Part shown: in pieces, positions 54,647-63,438 of the stretch
How positions within the stretch are numbered: position 1 is the first letter of the stretch
Layout of the letters: each line of letters starts with the position of its first letter
DNA from: an uncultured Bacteroidales bacterium
GTDB lineage: Bacteria > Bacteroidota > Bacteroidia > Bacteroidales > UBA932
Reading direction: 5' to 3'
Assembly (NCBI GenBank): GCA_947306365.1
Contig: CAMZGD010000007.1
Span: forward strand, 49,079 to 113,078
Length of the DNA: 64,000 nt
Notes under the pieces: generated by a model
The model's input: only the letters and a program-made list of their open reading frames with translations
Told to the model about the DNA's origin: nothing
Database searches by the model: none
Program-made: the position numbers and the translations under genes

Positions 54647-55573
54647 CTACCGGAACATCGCGGTCATCGGGCGGCCGCGCCAGGCATCGGGGATGCGGAG
54701 GCCGAGCGCATAGGCCAGCGTGGCCGGCAGGTCGTACTGCATCATCGGGAATTCCAGCACGTATCCCTTCCGGATATTTTTTCCGTAGAGGACGAACGGC
54801 GTCTCCAAGTGCAGCATATCGAGCTGGCCGTGGCCCTTGCCCGAACCTCCATGGTCGGACGAGAACACGAAGATCGTGTCGTCGAAGATGCCGGCATCGC
54901 GGGCGGCCTGCAGGATGAGGCCGACCATCCGGTCGGTCTCTTCGAGGCAGTCGTAGTATTCGGGCGTATCCCAGCCGCAACGGTGGCCGACCTCGTCCAC
55001 ATCGCCGATATAGAACGTGAACAGCGTCGGCTTCTTCTCCAGAATGTACTTCACAGCCCGTTCCTGCGTGTAGGATTCCATCGTGTAATTGTCCGGAATG
55101 TGATAGCCCGGATCGTAGAGATGGTAGTCGATCACCGTCGTATCGAGCAGCGGGCCGATGTCGTCCCAATTATAGACGCAGCCGGCTTCCGCATCCGGGC
55201 GCTGCTCCCGCAGGAGTGTGTAGAGGGTCGGCGGCATGCCGCGGCCGTTGTCGAGCACCGCCGGGATCTCTGGCTTCGAGGAGTTCCAATGCCCGTAGCC
55301 GTGCTGTTCGGTCGGCAGGCCGTTGAAAATGGTGGCCCAGTTGATGGCCGATGAGGAAGGCATCACGGAACGCTTCCCGAGCGTATAGCTGCCTTCCTCC
55401 ATCATCATCTTGACATTCGGCATCCGCGCCAGCAGGGCCGGATCCTTGAACGCGGGCGTCGAGACGCCGTCCACCCCGATGAAAATCACGTGCGCGGCCT
55501 TCATCCGCGGCTGTTTTTCCCCGCAGCATGCCGCAACGAGCAAAAGAATCAATAATGGCAGAAATCTTTTCAT
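54647..55573 (-). CDS. Secreted alkaline-phosphatase-superfamily phosphodiesterase, lipoprotein
   Basis: 308 residues. Lipobox LLVAAC gives a lipid anchor. Core motifs of the type I phosphodiesterase/nucleotide pyrophosphatase group: FIGVDGVS (metal Asp), the nucleophile region MPSSSAINWATIFNG, FYIGDVDEVGHRCG, SSDHGGSGKGHG, and LHLETPFVLYG. Closest in layout to the small nucleotide or phosphocholine-type diesterases; substrate not predictable. The start MKRFLPLL is 4 bp after the PIN gene stop, so it may be transcribed with the toxin-antitoxin pair. Confidence 0.85.
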   Translation of the reverse strand: MKRFLPLLILLLVAACCGEKQPRMKAAHVIFIGVDGVSTPAFKDPALLARMPNVKMMMEEGSYTLGKRSVMPSSSAINWATIFNGLPTEQHGYGHWNSSKPEIPAVLDNGRGMPPTLYTLLREQRPDAEAGCVYNWDDIGPLLDTTVIDYHLYDPGYHIPDNYTMESYTQERAVKYILEKKPTLFTFYIGDVDEVGHRCGWDTPEYYDCLEETDRMVGLILQAARDAGIFDDTIFVFSSDHGGSGKGHGQLDMLHLETPFVLYGKNIRKGYVLEFPMMQYDLPATLAYALGLRIPDAWRGRPMTAMFR

Positions 55574-55577
55574 AGAC

Positions 55578-56003
55578 TTAAACATAATCTTCGGGGGCAA
55601 GAATCCGGGGCAGGACCCAGTCTTGCATCAGTCCCGGCAGGATATTGAAGTGCTTGGGGTTGTGCGTTATCAGCGTATCACATCCTCCGGATACGGCACA
55701 GACCGCCTGCAGGATATCTTCAAAGTCCGGCCCTGCCAGCAGGACGGCCTTGTTAAACTGTTCCCCGTCCATCGGCAACACCTTCACCAACAAGGAAAGT
55801 TGCAGTAAGGTTGGCGCAAGTACGTCCTGACTCAGGGTCTTGCGCAGGATATAGGCAATATTCGCCATCGAAAGGACGGAAGTATGCAGCGAAACTTTAC
55901 CGTCCGAACCTGCCTGAAGGATCACAGATGAAGCCTGATATCCGGTTCGTTCCAGTAAGAGATCCAGCAGAATGTTGGTGTCGAGAAAAAGGTGAGGAAT
56001 CAT
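55578..56003 (-). CDS. PIN-domain ribonuclease toxin (VapC-like)
   Basis: 141 residues of the PIN fold: Asp8 in LFLDTNILLDLL, a late acidic pair Glu95-Asp96 in GPDFEDILQA, and Asp109 with Asn115 in GCDTLITHNPKHF. Probably cleaves RNA and is neutralised by the product of the gene upstream, whose stop overlaps its start by 4 bp (56000-56003). The composition is less GC-rich than the flanking housekeeping genes. Confidence 0.82.
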   Translation of the reverse strand: MIPHLFLDTNILLDLLLERTGYQASSVILQAGSDGKVSLHTSVLSMANIAYILRKTLSQDVLAPTLLQLSLLVKVLPMDGEQFNKAVLLAGPDFEDILQAVCAVSGGCDTLITHNPKHFNILPGLMQDWVLPRILAPEDYV

Positions 56004-56263
56004 TTCGACAGAATATATTGCATACGGTCATCGTCGGGATCGATGGAGAAACCAGCCCCTTTCGCAATCCCTATCAAGCCCAGTATCCGCGGATCGGTCA
56101 CCCCCTCCGGAACAATGGGTCGTACACGCTCCGCTTCGGCTTCCAGCAGGTTCTCGATATACTTTTTCAACGAGACCCCATCCTTACTCGCCTGAAGCGA
56201 CAGTACCGAGAATACAGGCATTCTTATATCAATCAGTTTTCGCTTGCTTACAACGGCCGCCAT
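56000..56263 (-). CDS. Putative antitoxin of the PIN toxin
   Basis: 87 residues. A basic N-terminus with a short strand (SKRKLIDIRMPVFSVLSLQA) followed by a helix (VSLKKYIENLLEAEAERV) looks like a ribbon-helix-helix DNA-binding fold, and the acidic C-terminal tail would wrap the toxin. No named family is assigned. It leads the module, translationally coupled to the PIN gene, with a complete promoter upstream that probably is autoregulated (inference). Confidence 0.7.
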   Translation of the reverse strand: MAAVVSKRKLIDIRMPVFSVLSLQASKDGVSLKKYIENLLEAEAERVRPIVPEGVTDPRILGLIGIAKGAGFSIDPDDDRMQYILSK

Positions 56264-56277
56264 ATATACTTTTTCCG

Positions 56278-56309
56278 CAAAGATATATATAATTTTGAAT
56301 CAAAACAAA
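56278..56309 (-). promoter_or_regulatory. Full -33/-7 promoter of the toxin-antitoxin module
   Basis: On the minus strand TTTG (56306-56309), exactly 20 bp, TATCTTTG (56278-56285), 14 bp before the antitoxin ATG. The -33 is the end of the T-tract of the MFS terminator. Confidence 0.75.
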
Positions 56310-56334
56310 AAAAGCCGCCAAGAATAGCGGCTTT
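56307..56334 (-). terminator. Terminator of the MFS transporter pair
   Basis: On the minus strand AAAGCCGC, 8-nt loop, GCGGCTTT and a 7-T run followed by G; 40 bp after the stop codon of the second transporter. Confidence 0.85.
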
Positions 56335-56373
56335 CGTTGCTTGAGATGCCCGATCAATCGGGCATAATGGATG

Positions 56374-57780
56374 CTATGCGGCTTCCTTCGAGGGCCGGTC
56401 GATCTTCAGCTCGGGATGCTTCTTCGAATTGAAGAAGAGCAGCACGGCCACGGTGATGGCCACGATGCCGAGGCTGATGAAGATGTATTCCGAATGGACC
56501 GCGGCCAACTTGTCGTATTCCGTCGCCATTGCGGCGTCGGCCACCGCCTTCCGGTCCGCATAGGTCTTCATGATGCGTCCCACGAAGATCGGGACCAGCA
56601 GCATGCCCATGTTCTGGATCCAGTAGATCATCGAGTAGGCCGTACCCAGGTTCTTCTCCGGGATGATCTTCGGCACGGTAGGCCACATCGCGGAAGGGAC
56701 GAGCGAATAGCCGATGCCCAGGAACGCGATGGCCAGATAACCGTAGAACGGAACGCCCGGCGCGAAACCGATGATCAGGTGCGCGCAGAACACCAGCACC
56801 GCCCCGGTGATCATCCAGGTCGTGGCCTTGCCCACCTTGTCGACCAGTGCGCCGAACAGCGGCGTGAAGAGCACCGGCGCGAAAGCGATCAGCGAAATCA
56901 TCACGGAAGCCCGCGAAGCGTCGAGGCCGAAGCGCGGGATGATGATCGACGTGCCGAACTTCTTGAAGCTGATGACGCAGCAGTAGAAGAACACGCACAG
57001 GAGCGCGATCATGATGAACCGCGGGTTGCCCAGCACCTTGAGGATGTCGGAGAACTTGAACTTGTCTTCCTCCTTCACCTCGCCGCGCTGGGAAGCGATG
57101 CCTTCCTGACGGTCATACCGGGCGTCCATCGCCACGAAGAAAGCCCAGAGGATGGCCCCGATGAACAGCAGCGACAAGCCCAGGATGGCGGGACGGTTGG
57201 TTTCGGAAAGCGTGAACATCGTACCCTCCATATGGTTCTTGAGCACCAGCACCGGGGAGAGCAGCATCGCCAGGCCGGTACCGATGCGGGCGATCGCCAG
57301 CTGAAGGCCCATGGCCAGCGCCACGTTCTTTCCCTTGAACCACTTGGCGATGGAACGCGTGACCGCCACGCCGGCGATCTCGCTGCCCAGGCCGAAAAGC
57401 ATGCAGCCCACGTAGGCGATGGTGAGCGACGTGCCGGGCGTCAGGTTCCGGGCCGAGATGGCGCAGGTGACGATGGCCGCGCCCAGCACCATCAGCCCGA
57501 CGAACACGGAGCCGACGAGCCGCACGCCGAACTTGTCGAGCAGGATGCCGCAGATGATCAGGCCGCCCCAAACGCAGAGGAACGAATAGCCGCCGGCATA
57601 GAAGCCGAACTGCTGGGAATTCCAGCCGAGCTGCAGCATCTCCGGATTCTTGAAGATCTGCGACACGGTGGAGAACATGTCGTCGAAGAAGTAGGAGCCG
57701 AACATCGGCACCACCAGGCAGGCCAGTGCCAGCCAGCAGGCGATCCTGCTCGTCTTCAAGGATTTATTGTCAGTAGCCAT
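56374..57780 (-). CDS. MFS transporter, MFSD1-like (second of a tandem pair)
   Basis: 468 residues with about 12 membrane segments and a charged central loop (RYDRQEGIASQRGEVKEEDKFKF by its ends). The C-terminal half holds SLVPSAMWPTVPKIIPEKNLGTAYS and YWIQNMGMLL, closely resembling the signature of MFSD1-type transporters, a group that includes the lysosomal dipeptide uniporter of animals. Dipeptide transport is therefore a hypothesis, not a call. Starts 12 bp after the paralogue upstream. Confidence 0.82.
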   Translation of the reverse strand: MATDNKSLKTSRIACWLALACLVVPMFGSYFFDDMFSTVSQIFKNPEMLQLGWNSQQFGFYAGGYSFLCVWGGLIICGILLDKFGVRLVGSVFVGLMVLGAAIVTCAISARNLTPGTSLTIAYVGCMLFGLGSEIAGVAVTRSIAKWFKGKNVALAMGLQLAIARIGTGLAMLLSPVLVLKNHMEGTMFTLSETNRPAILGLSLLFIGAILWAFFVAMDARYDRQEGIASQRGEVKEEDKFKFSDILKVLGNPRFIMIALLCVFFYCCVISFKKFGTSIIIPRFGLDASRASVMISLIAFAPVLFTPLFGALVDKVGKATTWMITGAVLVFCAHLIIGFAPGVPFYGYLAIAFLGIGYSLVPSAMWPTVPKIIPEKNLGTAYSMIYWIQNMGMLLVPIFVGRIMKTYADRKAVADAAMATEYDKLAAVHSEYIFISLGIVAITVAVLLFFNSKKHPELKIDRPSKEAA

Positions 57781-57792
57781 AGGATTGCGCGG

Positions 57793-59415
57793 TTATTTGA
57801 TGTTGGGTTCCTCCAGGCCGTATCCCTTCTTCTTGTCGACAACCCGTAGATAGACGGAAATCAGCATTGCGGCGATGCCGAGCGCGGCCAGCATCACCAG
57901 AGCCCAGGTGTAGTTGAGTTCGTGGGCGGCGGTGCCTTCCGGATTGGTGCTGTTGAGCACCATGCCGATAAGTGCCGGGAAGAGGCCGAGTCCGATGTTC
58001 TGGATCCAGAAGATGGCCGCATAGGCCGAGCCGATGATCTTCTCGTCCACCAGCTTCGGCACGGACGGCCAGAGCGCGGCGGGTACGAGCGAGAAAGAGG
58101 CGCCGAGTACGAGGATGGTGACGTACGCCACGATGGTTCCGCCGACGGCATTGCCCTTGAAGGCAGGCAGGATGAAGGCGAAGGTGAGGTGGCAGACGAC
58201 CAGCAGGATGGAACCGAGCATCAGCATCGTGGCCGCTTTTCCCTTATGGTCGACATAATTGCCGAGGATCGGAGTGATGGCCACGGCCAGCAGCGGGAAC
58301 ACGGCGAAGATCGTCTCGGCGGTGCCGCGCATATAACCCATGTAGCAGTAGACCACCAGTGCGACGACGGCGGCGGCCATCAGGCCGAATTTCAGGCCTT
58401 TCTTCTTGGAGAAATTGCTGGAGAAAGCGCAGACCGCGACAACGAGCATGATGATGTACTGTACGATGGTGACCGAATTGCCGGCCCAGAAGGTCCCCTC
58501 CGCGGCGGGATTGAGCGTAAGGTTGCACTGCAGCATGTTGACGGCGTACTTCTGGAACGGGAAGATGGCGCTGTAATAAAGCACGCAGAGCAGGGCGACC
58601 AGCCAGAAGCCAAGGCTGGTGAAAATCTTGCCCAGGTCGCTGATCTTGAAGGGATCGTCCTTTTCCTCGGCTTCGCCGGTCTGGCTGTCGAGCTTCTTGT
58701 CCATGAAGAAGTAGACGATGAACATGATCAGTGCGATGCACAGCAGCACCACGCCGAACTTAACGGAGTTGGCGACGTGAATCTCGCCGCCCAGCTTGGC
58801 GAAGTAGGGCGAGAAGATCATGCAGGTGGCAACGCCCAGGCGGGCAAGGGCCATCTCCGAACCCATGGCCAGGGCTGTCTCACGGCCTTTGAACCACTTG
58901 ACGATACCGCGGCTCACCGTGATGCCGGCCATCTCGCAGCCGCAGCCGAAAATCATGAAGCCGAGGGCGGCCAGTTTGGCCGACGCGGGCATCCCGGCCG
59001 CGACAGGAAGGATGGCGCCGACGACCGGAAGCTCGCCGTTCCAGTTGAGGTGACTGGTGAACCACTGCTCCATGCCGCTGCCGATGAAGCTCTCGCTGCA
59101 GGCATAGAATTTAATCAGTCCGCCGACCAGCATCACCGCGCCGGAAAGCACGGCCGTGAAGCGGACGCCCATCTTGTCGAGGATGATGCCCGCGAAGATG
59201 AGGAAAAACACATAGACGTTGAGAAACACCTCGGCACCCTGCATGCGGCCAAAAGCGGCGCTGTCCCAGCCGCGGGTATCCTGCATCAGGTCCTTGATCG
59301 GCGAGAGGATGTCCATGAAGATGTAGGCGCAGAACATGCCCAGCGCCAGGAGGAGCAGAGCGATCCAGCGCATCGTCGCCGAATCCCTCAGGGTTTGTTT
59401 CGTTTTGTCAGTCAT
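57793..59415 (-). CDS. MFS transporter, MFSD1-like (first of a tandem pair)
   Basis: 540 residues, about 12 membrane segments, paralogous to the next gene: shared blocks include GCEMAGITVSRGIVKWFKGRETALAMG by its ends (GSEIAGVAVTRSIAKWFKGKN in the partner) and SLVPAALWPSVPKLV, GSAYAAIFWIQNIGLGL. Longer than its partner because of extra loop sequence after the third and seventh segments. Divergent from the CxxCH lipoprotein gene. Confidence 0.82.
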   Translation of the reverse strand: MTDKTKQTLRDSATMRWIALLLLALGMFCAYIFMDILSPIKDLMQDTRGWDSAAFGRMQGAEVFLNVYVFFLIFAGIILDKMGVRFTAVLSGAVMLVGGLIKFYACSESFIGSGMEQWFTSHLNWNGELPVVGAILPVAAGMPASAKLAALGFMIFGCGCEMAGITVSRGIVKWFKGRETALAMGSEMALARLGVATCMIFSPYFAKLGGEIHVANSVKFGVVLLCIALIMFIVYFFMDKKLDSQTGEAEEKDDPFKISDLGKIFTSLGFWLVALLCVLYYSAIFPFQKYAVNMLQCNLTLNPAAEGTFWAGNSVTIVQYIIMLVVAVCAFSSNFSKKKGLKFGLMAAAVVALVVYCYMGYMRGTAETIFAVFPLLAVAITPILGNYVDHKGKAATMLMLGSILLVVCHLTFAFILPAFKGNAVGGTIVAYVTILVLGASFSLVPAALWPSVPKLVDEKIIGSAYAAIFWIQNIGLGLFPALIGMVLNSTNPEGTAAHELNYTWALVMLAALGIAAMLISVYLRVVDKKKGYGLEEPNIK

Positions 59416-59515
59416 AAAAACTTGAAGATTATTATATTTTGTTGTATTATCGGTTTTAGGCTGTTATCCGAAATGACGAAATTACGGAAAATATCGAAGA
59501 AAGACAAATTAATTG

Positions 59516-59523
59516 TATCTTTG
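59516..59523 (+). promoter_or_regulatory. -7 box of the CxxCH lipoprotein gene
   Basis: TATCTTTG, perfect, 24 bp before the ATG at 59548. An in-frame ATG at 59473 lies upstream of the box and so is not the start. Confidence 0.5.
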
Positions 59524-59547
59524 GCTGCTCAAAAGTACGTTGGAACC

Positions 59548-60891
59548 ATGCCTGCAAAGCACATCCTCCTCCTGTCGATCCTGCTGTCCGGACTCGCCGG
59601 CTGCACGCCCAAGGCCTTCACCGACGAGGCCGGCTATCCGCCCATCTTTCCCGACTATGTCGGCGTGACGGTGCCCGAAGGCATCGCCCCGCTCACCTTC
59701 CGGATGGAAGACGGACGCAAGTTCCGCGCTGAGCAGCGGCGCGAAGGCGACACTCTATGGACGACGGTCAGCGCCTGGCGGCGCGGCGACCGGACCGGCG
59801 TGCGCTACGCCCCTTTCCCCATCGTCATTTCGCACGATCCCATCGATCCGTATATCGCCTACCGGCTCATCGAACCCGGCTACGAAAGCTGGCGCAACAT
59901 GGGCATCTACCAGCGGGAACTGGCCAGCTACGATGAACGCGCCGTCGTGACCAACCGGGCCAACAACCTGGGCTGCGTCAACTGCCATACGTTCGACCAG
60001 GGCTCGCCGGAGCGGATGCTCTTCCACGCCCGCGGCGAAGGTGGCGGCACGGTCTTCGTCGACGGCAGCCAGGTGCGGATCCGCAACCTCGCGGACATCG
60101 GGCCGAACCGGCAGGGCACCTACCCCGCCTGGCATCCGGACAGCCGCTACGTGGCCTTCTCCGCCAATACCACCCGACAGTGTTTCACCATCCGGCACGA
60201 CCAGCCCGTCGAAGTGTACGACACGGATTCCGACCTGATCCTCTACGACACAGCCGTCGATTCCGTGCGGCTGCTGGTCGAGACGAAGGAATCGCTCGAA
60301 ACCTTCCCCGCCTGGTCGCCCGACGGAAAGACGCTCTACTGGTGCCAGGCCGCCGATCCCGGCCGCATCCCGGCCTCGCGCGGCCAGGTCCACTACCGGC
60401 TGATGGCCGCGCCTTTCGAAGACGGCGGACTCGCCGGTGAACCCCGCGTGGTCTGGGGCGACGACAGCACGTCGGTCTCGTTTCCCCGCGTGAACGGCCG
60501 CTGGCTGCTCTTCACCGCCGCCGATTTCGGCACCTTCCCCATCTGGCACAAGGAAGCCGACCTGATGCTGCTCGACCTGGCCGACGGCACCGTCCGGCGC
60601 GTCGACGAACTCAACAGCGACGACACCGAGAGCTACCACAGCTGGTCGAGCGGAGGCCACTGGGTGGTCTTCTCCAGCCGCCGGATCGACGGACGCTACA
60701 CCCGGCTGTTCCTCAGCCATTTCGACGGAGAAGGCAACTTCAGCAAGCCCTTCCTCCTCCCGCAGGAGGACCCCGGCTTCAACCAGCTGCGGCTCAAGTC
60801 GTACAACATTCCCGAATTCGTCAAGGGACCCGTTCCCGACCGGCAGGACGCAATCGCCGGCCTGTTTCCGAAAAAGGAGGACGCCCAATGA
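59548..60891 (+). CDS. TolB-like propeller lipoprotein with a cytochrome c motif
   Basis: 447 residues. Lipobox LAGC (Cys19). A single haem-binding CVNCH (Cys143, Cys146, His147) precedes a beta-propeller of PD40-type repeats (YPAWHPDSRYVAFSAN, FPAWSPDGKTLYWCQ, YHSWSSGGHWVVFSS). The combination recurs in Bacteroidota, often noted as a cytochrome c-type TolB-like protein next to DUF6057; its electron-transfer role is untested and a structural haem or metal is possible. Stop overlaps the next gene by 4 bp. Confidence 0.82.
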   Translation: MPAKHILLLSILLSGLAGCTPKAFTDEAGYPPIFPDYVGVTVPEGIAPLTFRMEDGRKFRAEQRREGDTLWTTVSAWRRGDRTGVRYAPFPIVISHDPIDPYIAYRLIEPGYESWRNMGIYQRELASYDERAVVTNRANNLGCVNCHTFDQGSPERMLFHARGEGGGTVFVDGSQVRIRNLADIGPNRQGTYPAWHPDSRYVAFSANTTRQCFTIRHDQPVEVYDTDSDLILYDTAVDSVRLLVETKESLETFPAWSPDGKTLYWCQAADPGRIPASRGQVHYRLMAAPFEDGGLAGEPRVVWGDDSTSVSFPRVNGRWLLFTAADFGTFPIWHKEADLMLLDLADGTVRRVDELNSDDTESYHSWSSGGHWVVFSSRRIDGRYTRLFLSHFDGEGNFSKPFLLPQEDPGFNQLRLKSYNIPEFVKGPVPDRQDAIAGLFPKKEDAQ

Positions 60892-62111
60892 AAAAGACCT
60901 GCTACCGACTGATGCCCGTGCTGCTGCTGGCCGCCGTTTTCACGGCCGCCCTGCTGCTGAAACGCTATACGTATTACCAGGCTGAATTCTTCAACCTTTT
61001 CCTCAACACGCCGGACTACCTGCAGGAAGTCCTGGGCGGGCCGCATCCCTACCGTACGCTCGTACGGGAGTTCACGCTGCAGTTCTTCCGCCTCCCCGGC
61101 GCCGGACCCGCCATCGTAGCGCTGCTCGTCACGCTGGGATTCCTGCTGGCCAGGCTCCTGTACCGGCTGGTCGCCCGCCGGCGGCTGTCCTGCGGCGCCT
61201 CGGCCGTCCTGGCCGCCCTGGCCCTCGCCGGTTTCGTGACCGCCGCCCTCCTGCCGGAGAGCCGTCAGCGCGAACGCTGGGCCAAGGTGGAACGCGCCAG
61301 TCTGAAACACCAGTGGGACAAGGTCATCGCCGCCGCTACGCCCAAGGCCTGCGAAAAGGACCGTACGCTCATCCCCTACGCGATGCTGGCGCACAGCCAG
61401 CGCGGCACGCTGCCGCAAGCCCTGATCGAGTATCCCGTCTCGGGACCGCAGGACCTTGACATGGAAGGCGAACTCACCCGGCACGGCTACTTCTTCTCCA
61501 GCCTGCTCTATGAAGACATGGGCTGCACCAACGAAGCCATCCACCACACGTTCCAGACCGCCTGCACCACGCCGCACGGCGCCAGTTTCGGCACGCTGCG
61601 GCAACTCATCAAACTGAACATCGCCGCCGGCAACAAGCCGATGGCACGGAAATACTGCGACATCCTGGCCACGAGTCCCGTCAATGCCGGCACCGCCCGC
61701 GCCGCCCGACGGATCATCGATGCGATGCCCGCCGAAAGTTATCTCGACCACAGCGCCTCCGACACGGCTGCCATCGTGTCGCACAACGCATTCCACAACC
61801 TGCGTCTGATGGCCACCCACGGGTATTTCAACGATGCGGCCGTCGACCGCACGCGCTGCCTGCTGCTGCTCCAGCGCGACCTGAACAATTTCGCCGGCTC
61901 CTTTCCGCCCGACCAGGACCTTTCCGCACTGCCTTTGGTCTATCAGCAGGCATTCTGCCTGGTCGCCGACCCGAGAATACAGGAGCGGCTGTCGCCCGCC
62001 ATCAAGGCGGAAGCCGACCAGTTCATGGCATTTTACAACCGCGTCCGCATGAAAGACGAGGTTCTGGGGCTGCCCCGCTCATACTGGGCCTATTACTTCC
62101 TCGGTTATTGA
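60888..62111 (+). CDS. DUF6057-like membrane protein
   Basis: 407 residues. Three hydrophobic segments in the first 125 residues (about 8-25, 65-90, 104-122), then a soluble helical region that looks like degenerate TPR repeats (AMLAHSQRGTLPQALIEY, KLNIAAGNKPMARKYCDIL). Shorter than many DUF6057 proteins, which have more membrane segments. Translationally coupled to the CxxCH lipoprotein, so the two probably form one complex. Function unknown. Confidence 0.68.
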   Translation: MKKTCYRLMPVLLLAAVFTAALLLKRYTYYQAEFFNLFLNTPDYLQEVLGGPHPYRTLVREFTLQFFRLPGAGPAIVALLVTLGFLLARLLYRLVARRRLSCGASAVLAALALAGFVTAALLPESRQRERWAKVERASLKHQWDKVIAAATPKACEKDRTLIPYAMLAHSQRGTLPQALIEYPVSGPQDLDMEGELTRHGYFFSSLLYEDMGCTNEAIHHTFQTACTTPHGASFGTLRQLIKLNIAAGNKPMARKYCDILATSPVNAGTARAARRIIDAMPAESYLDHSASDTAAIVSHNAFHNLRLMATHGYFNDAAVDRTRCLLLLQRDLNNFAGSFPPDQDLSALPLVYQQAFCLVADPRIQERLSPAIKAEADQFMAFYNRVRMKDEVLGLPRSYWAYYFLGY

Positions 62112-62132
62112 GGATAATTCGAAAAATAGTCG

Positions 62133-62140
62133 TATCTTAG
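62133..62140 (+). promoter_or_regulatory. Probable -7 box of purA
   Basis: TATCTTAG, one mismatch to TAnnTTTG, 25 bp before the purA ATG. Confidence 0.35.
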
Positions 62141-62165
62141 CAGATTGTAACCAATCCTTTTAAAA

Positions 62166-63434
62166 ATGAAACTCGACGTAGTTCTCGGACTCCAATGGGG
62201 AGATGAAGGCAAAGGCAAGATCGTTGACGTGCTTGCCGCCCATTATCCCGTGGTCGCCCGTTTCCAGGGCGGTCCCAATGCCGGCCATTCCATCCGGTTC
62301 GGAGACACGGCCTTCGTGCTGCACTCCGTCCCCTCCGGCGTATTCCGGGAAGGATCCATCAATATCATCGGAAACGGCGTGGTCCTCGACCCGTCCATCT
62401 TCCGTACCGAATGCGAAGCCATCGGGGCACTGGGCATCCCGGTCCGGGAGCGCGTACGGATCGCCCGCCGGACGCACCTGATCGTCCCCACCCACAAACT
62501 GCTCGACGCGGCTGACGAGGCGGCGCTCGGAAAGGCCAAGATCGGATCGACCCTCAAGGGCATCGGCCCCGCCTATTCCGACAAGACCGGCCGCAACGGC
62601 CTGCGGGTTGGCGACCTGCTCGAACCGGATTTCCGCGAGAAATACGAAACCCTCAAGCGGAAACACCTGGCCCGTCTCGGCCAGTACGACTTCCCCTACC
62701 CCTTCGATCTGGAGGAAGCCGAACGCCAGTGGCTCCGCGACGCGGAATACCTCAAGACGTTCGACATCATCGACGGCGAATACGAGACCAACGCCCTGCT
62801 CGACGCCGGGAAGGCCATCCTGGCCGAAGGTGCGCAGGGATCGATGCTCGACGTGGACTTCGGCTCCTACCCGTTCGTCACCTCCTCCTCCACCGCCTGC
62901 GCCGGCGCCTGCACCGGACTGGGCGTTGCCCCGAGCCGCATCGGCCGGGTGTACGGCGTGTTCAAGGCTTACTGCACCCGCGTGGGAAGCGGTCCTTTCC
63001 CCACCGAACTCGGCGACGCCACGGGCGAGATGCTGCGTCAGCGCGGCCACGAATTCGGCGCCACCACCGGACGGCCCCGCCGCACCGGCTGGCTCGACCT
63101 GCCCGCCCTCAAGTATGCGGTGATGATCAGCGGCGTGACCGACCTGATCATGATGAAGGCCGACGTGCTCGACGGATTCGACACCGTCAAGGTGGCGTGC
63201 GGCTACCGCGTGGACGGCGTGCGCACCGACCGCGTGCCGTACGACGTGTATGCCGAAGTGGAGCCGGTTTACAAGGAATTCAAGGGATGGAAAGCCGACC
63301 TGGGATCCTGCCGCAGCGAAGCGGAGCTTCCGGACGAATTCAAGGCCTACATCGCCTACATCGAGCAGGAGACCGGCATTCCGGTCCGCATCCTCTCGCT
63401 CGGCCCCGACCGGGCGCAGACGATAATCCGGTAA
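62166..63434 (+). CDS. purA: Adenylosuccinate synthetase
   Basis: GTP-dependent joining of IMP and aspartate, first committed step to AMP. 422 residues: [12 protein letters not shown] near the N-terminus with catalytic Asp, GGPNAGHSI with catalytic His, [14 protein letters not shown], and [10 protein letters not shown]. Standard length. dxs starts 4 bp after the stop. Confidence 0.97.
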   Translation: MKLDVVLGLQWGDEGKGKIVDVLAAHYPVVARFQGGPNAGHSIRFGDTAFVLHSVPSGVFREGSINIIGNGVVLDPSIFRTECEAIGALGIPVRERVRIARRTHLIVPTHKLLDAADEAALGKAKIGSTLKGIGPAYSDKTGRNGLRVGDLLEPDFREKYETLKRKHLARLGQYDFPYPFDLEEAERQWLRDAEYLKTFDIIDGEYETNALLDAGKAILAEGAQGSMLDVDFGSYPFVTSSSTACAGACTGLGVAPSRIGRVYGVFKAYCTRVGSGPFPTELGDATGEMLRQRGHEFGATTGRPRRTGWLDLPALKYAVMISGVTDLIMMKADVLDGFDTVKVACGYRVDGVRTDRVPYDVYAEVEPVYKEFKGWKADLGSCRSEAELPDEFKAYIAYIEQETGIPVRILSLGPDRAQTIIR

Positions 63435-63438
63435 CGAC

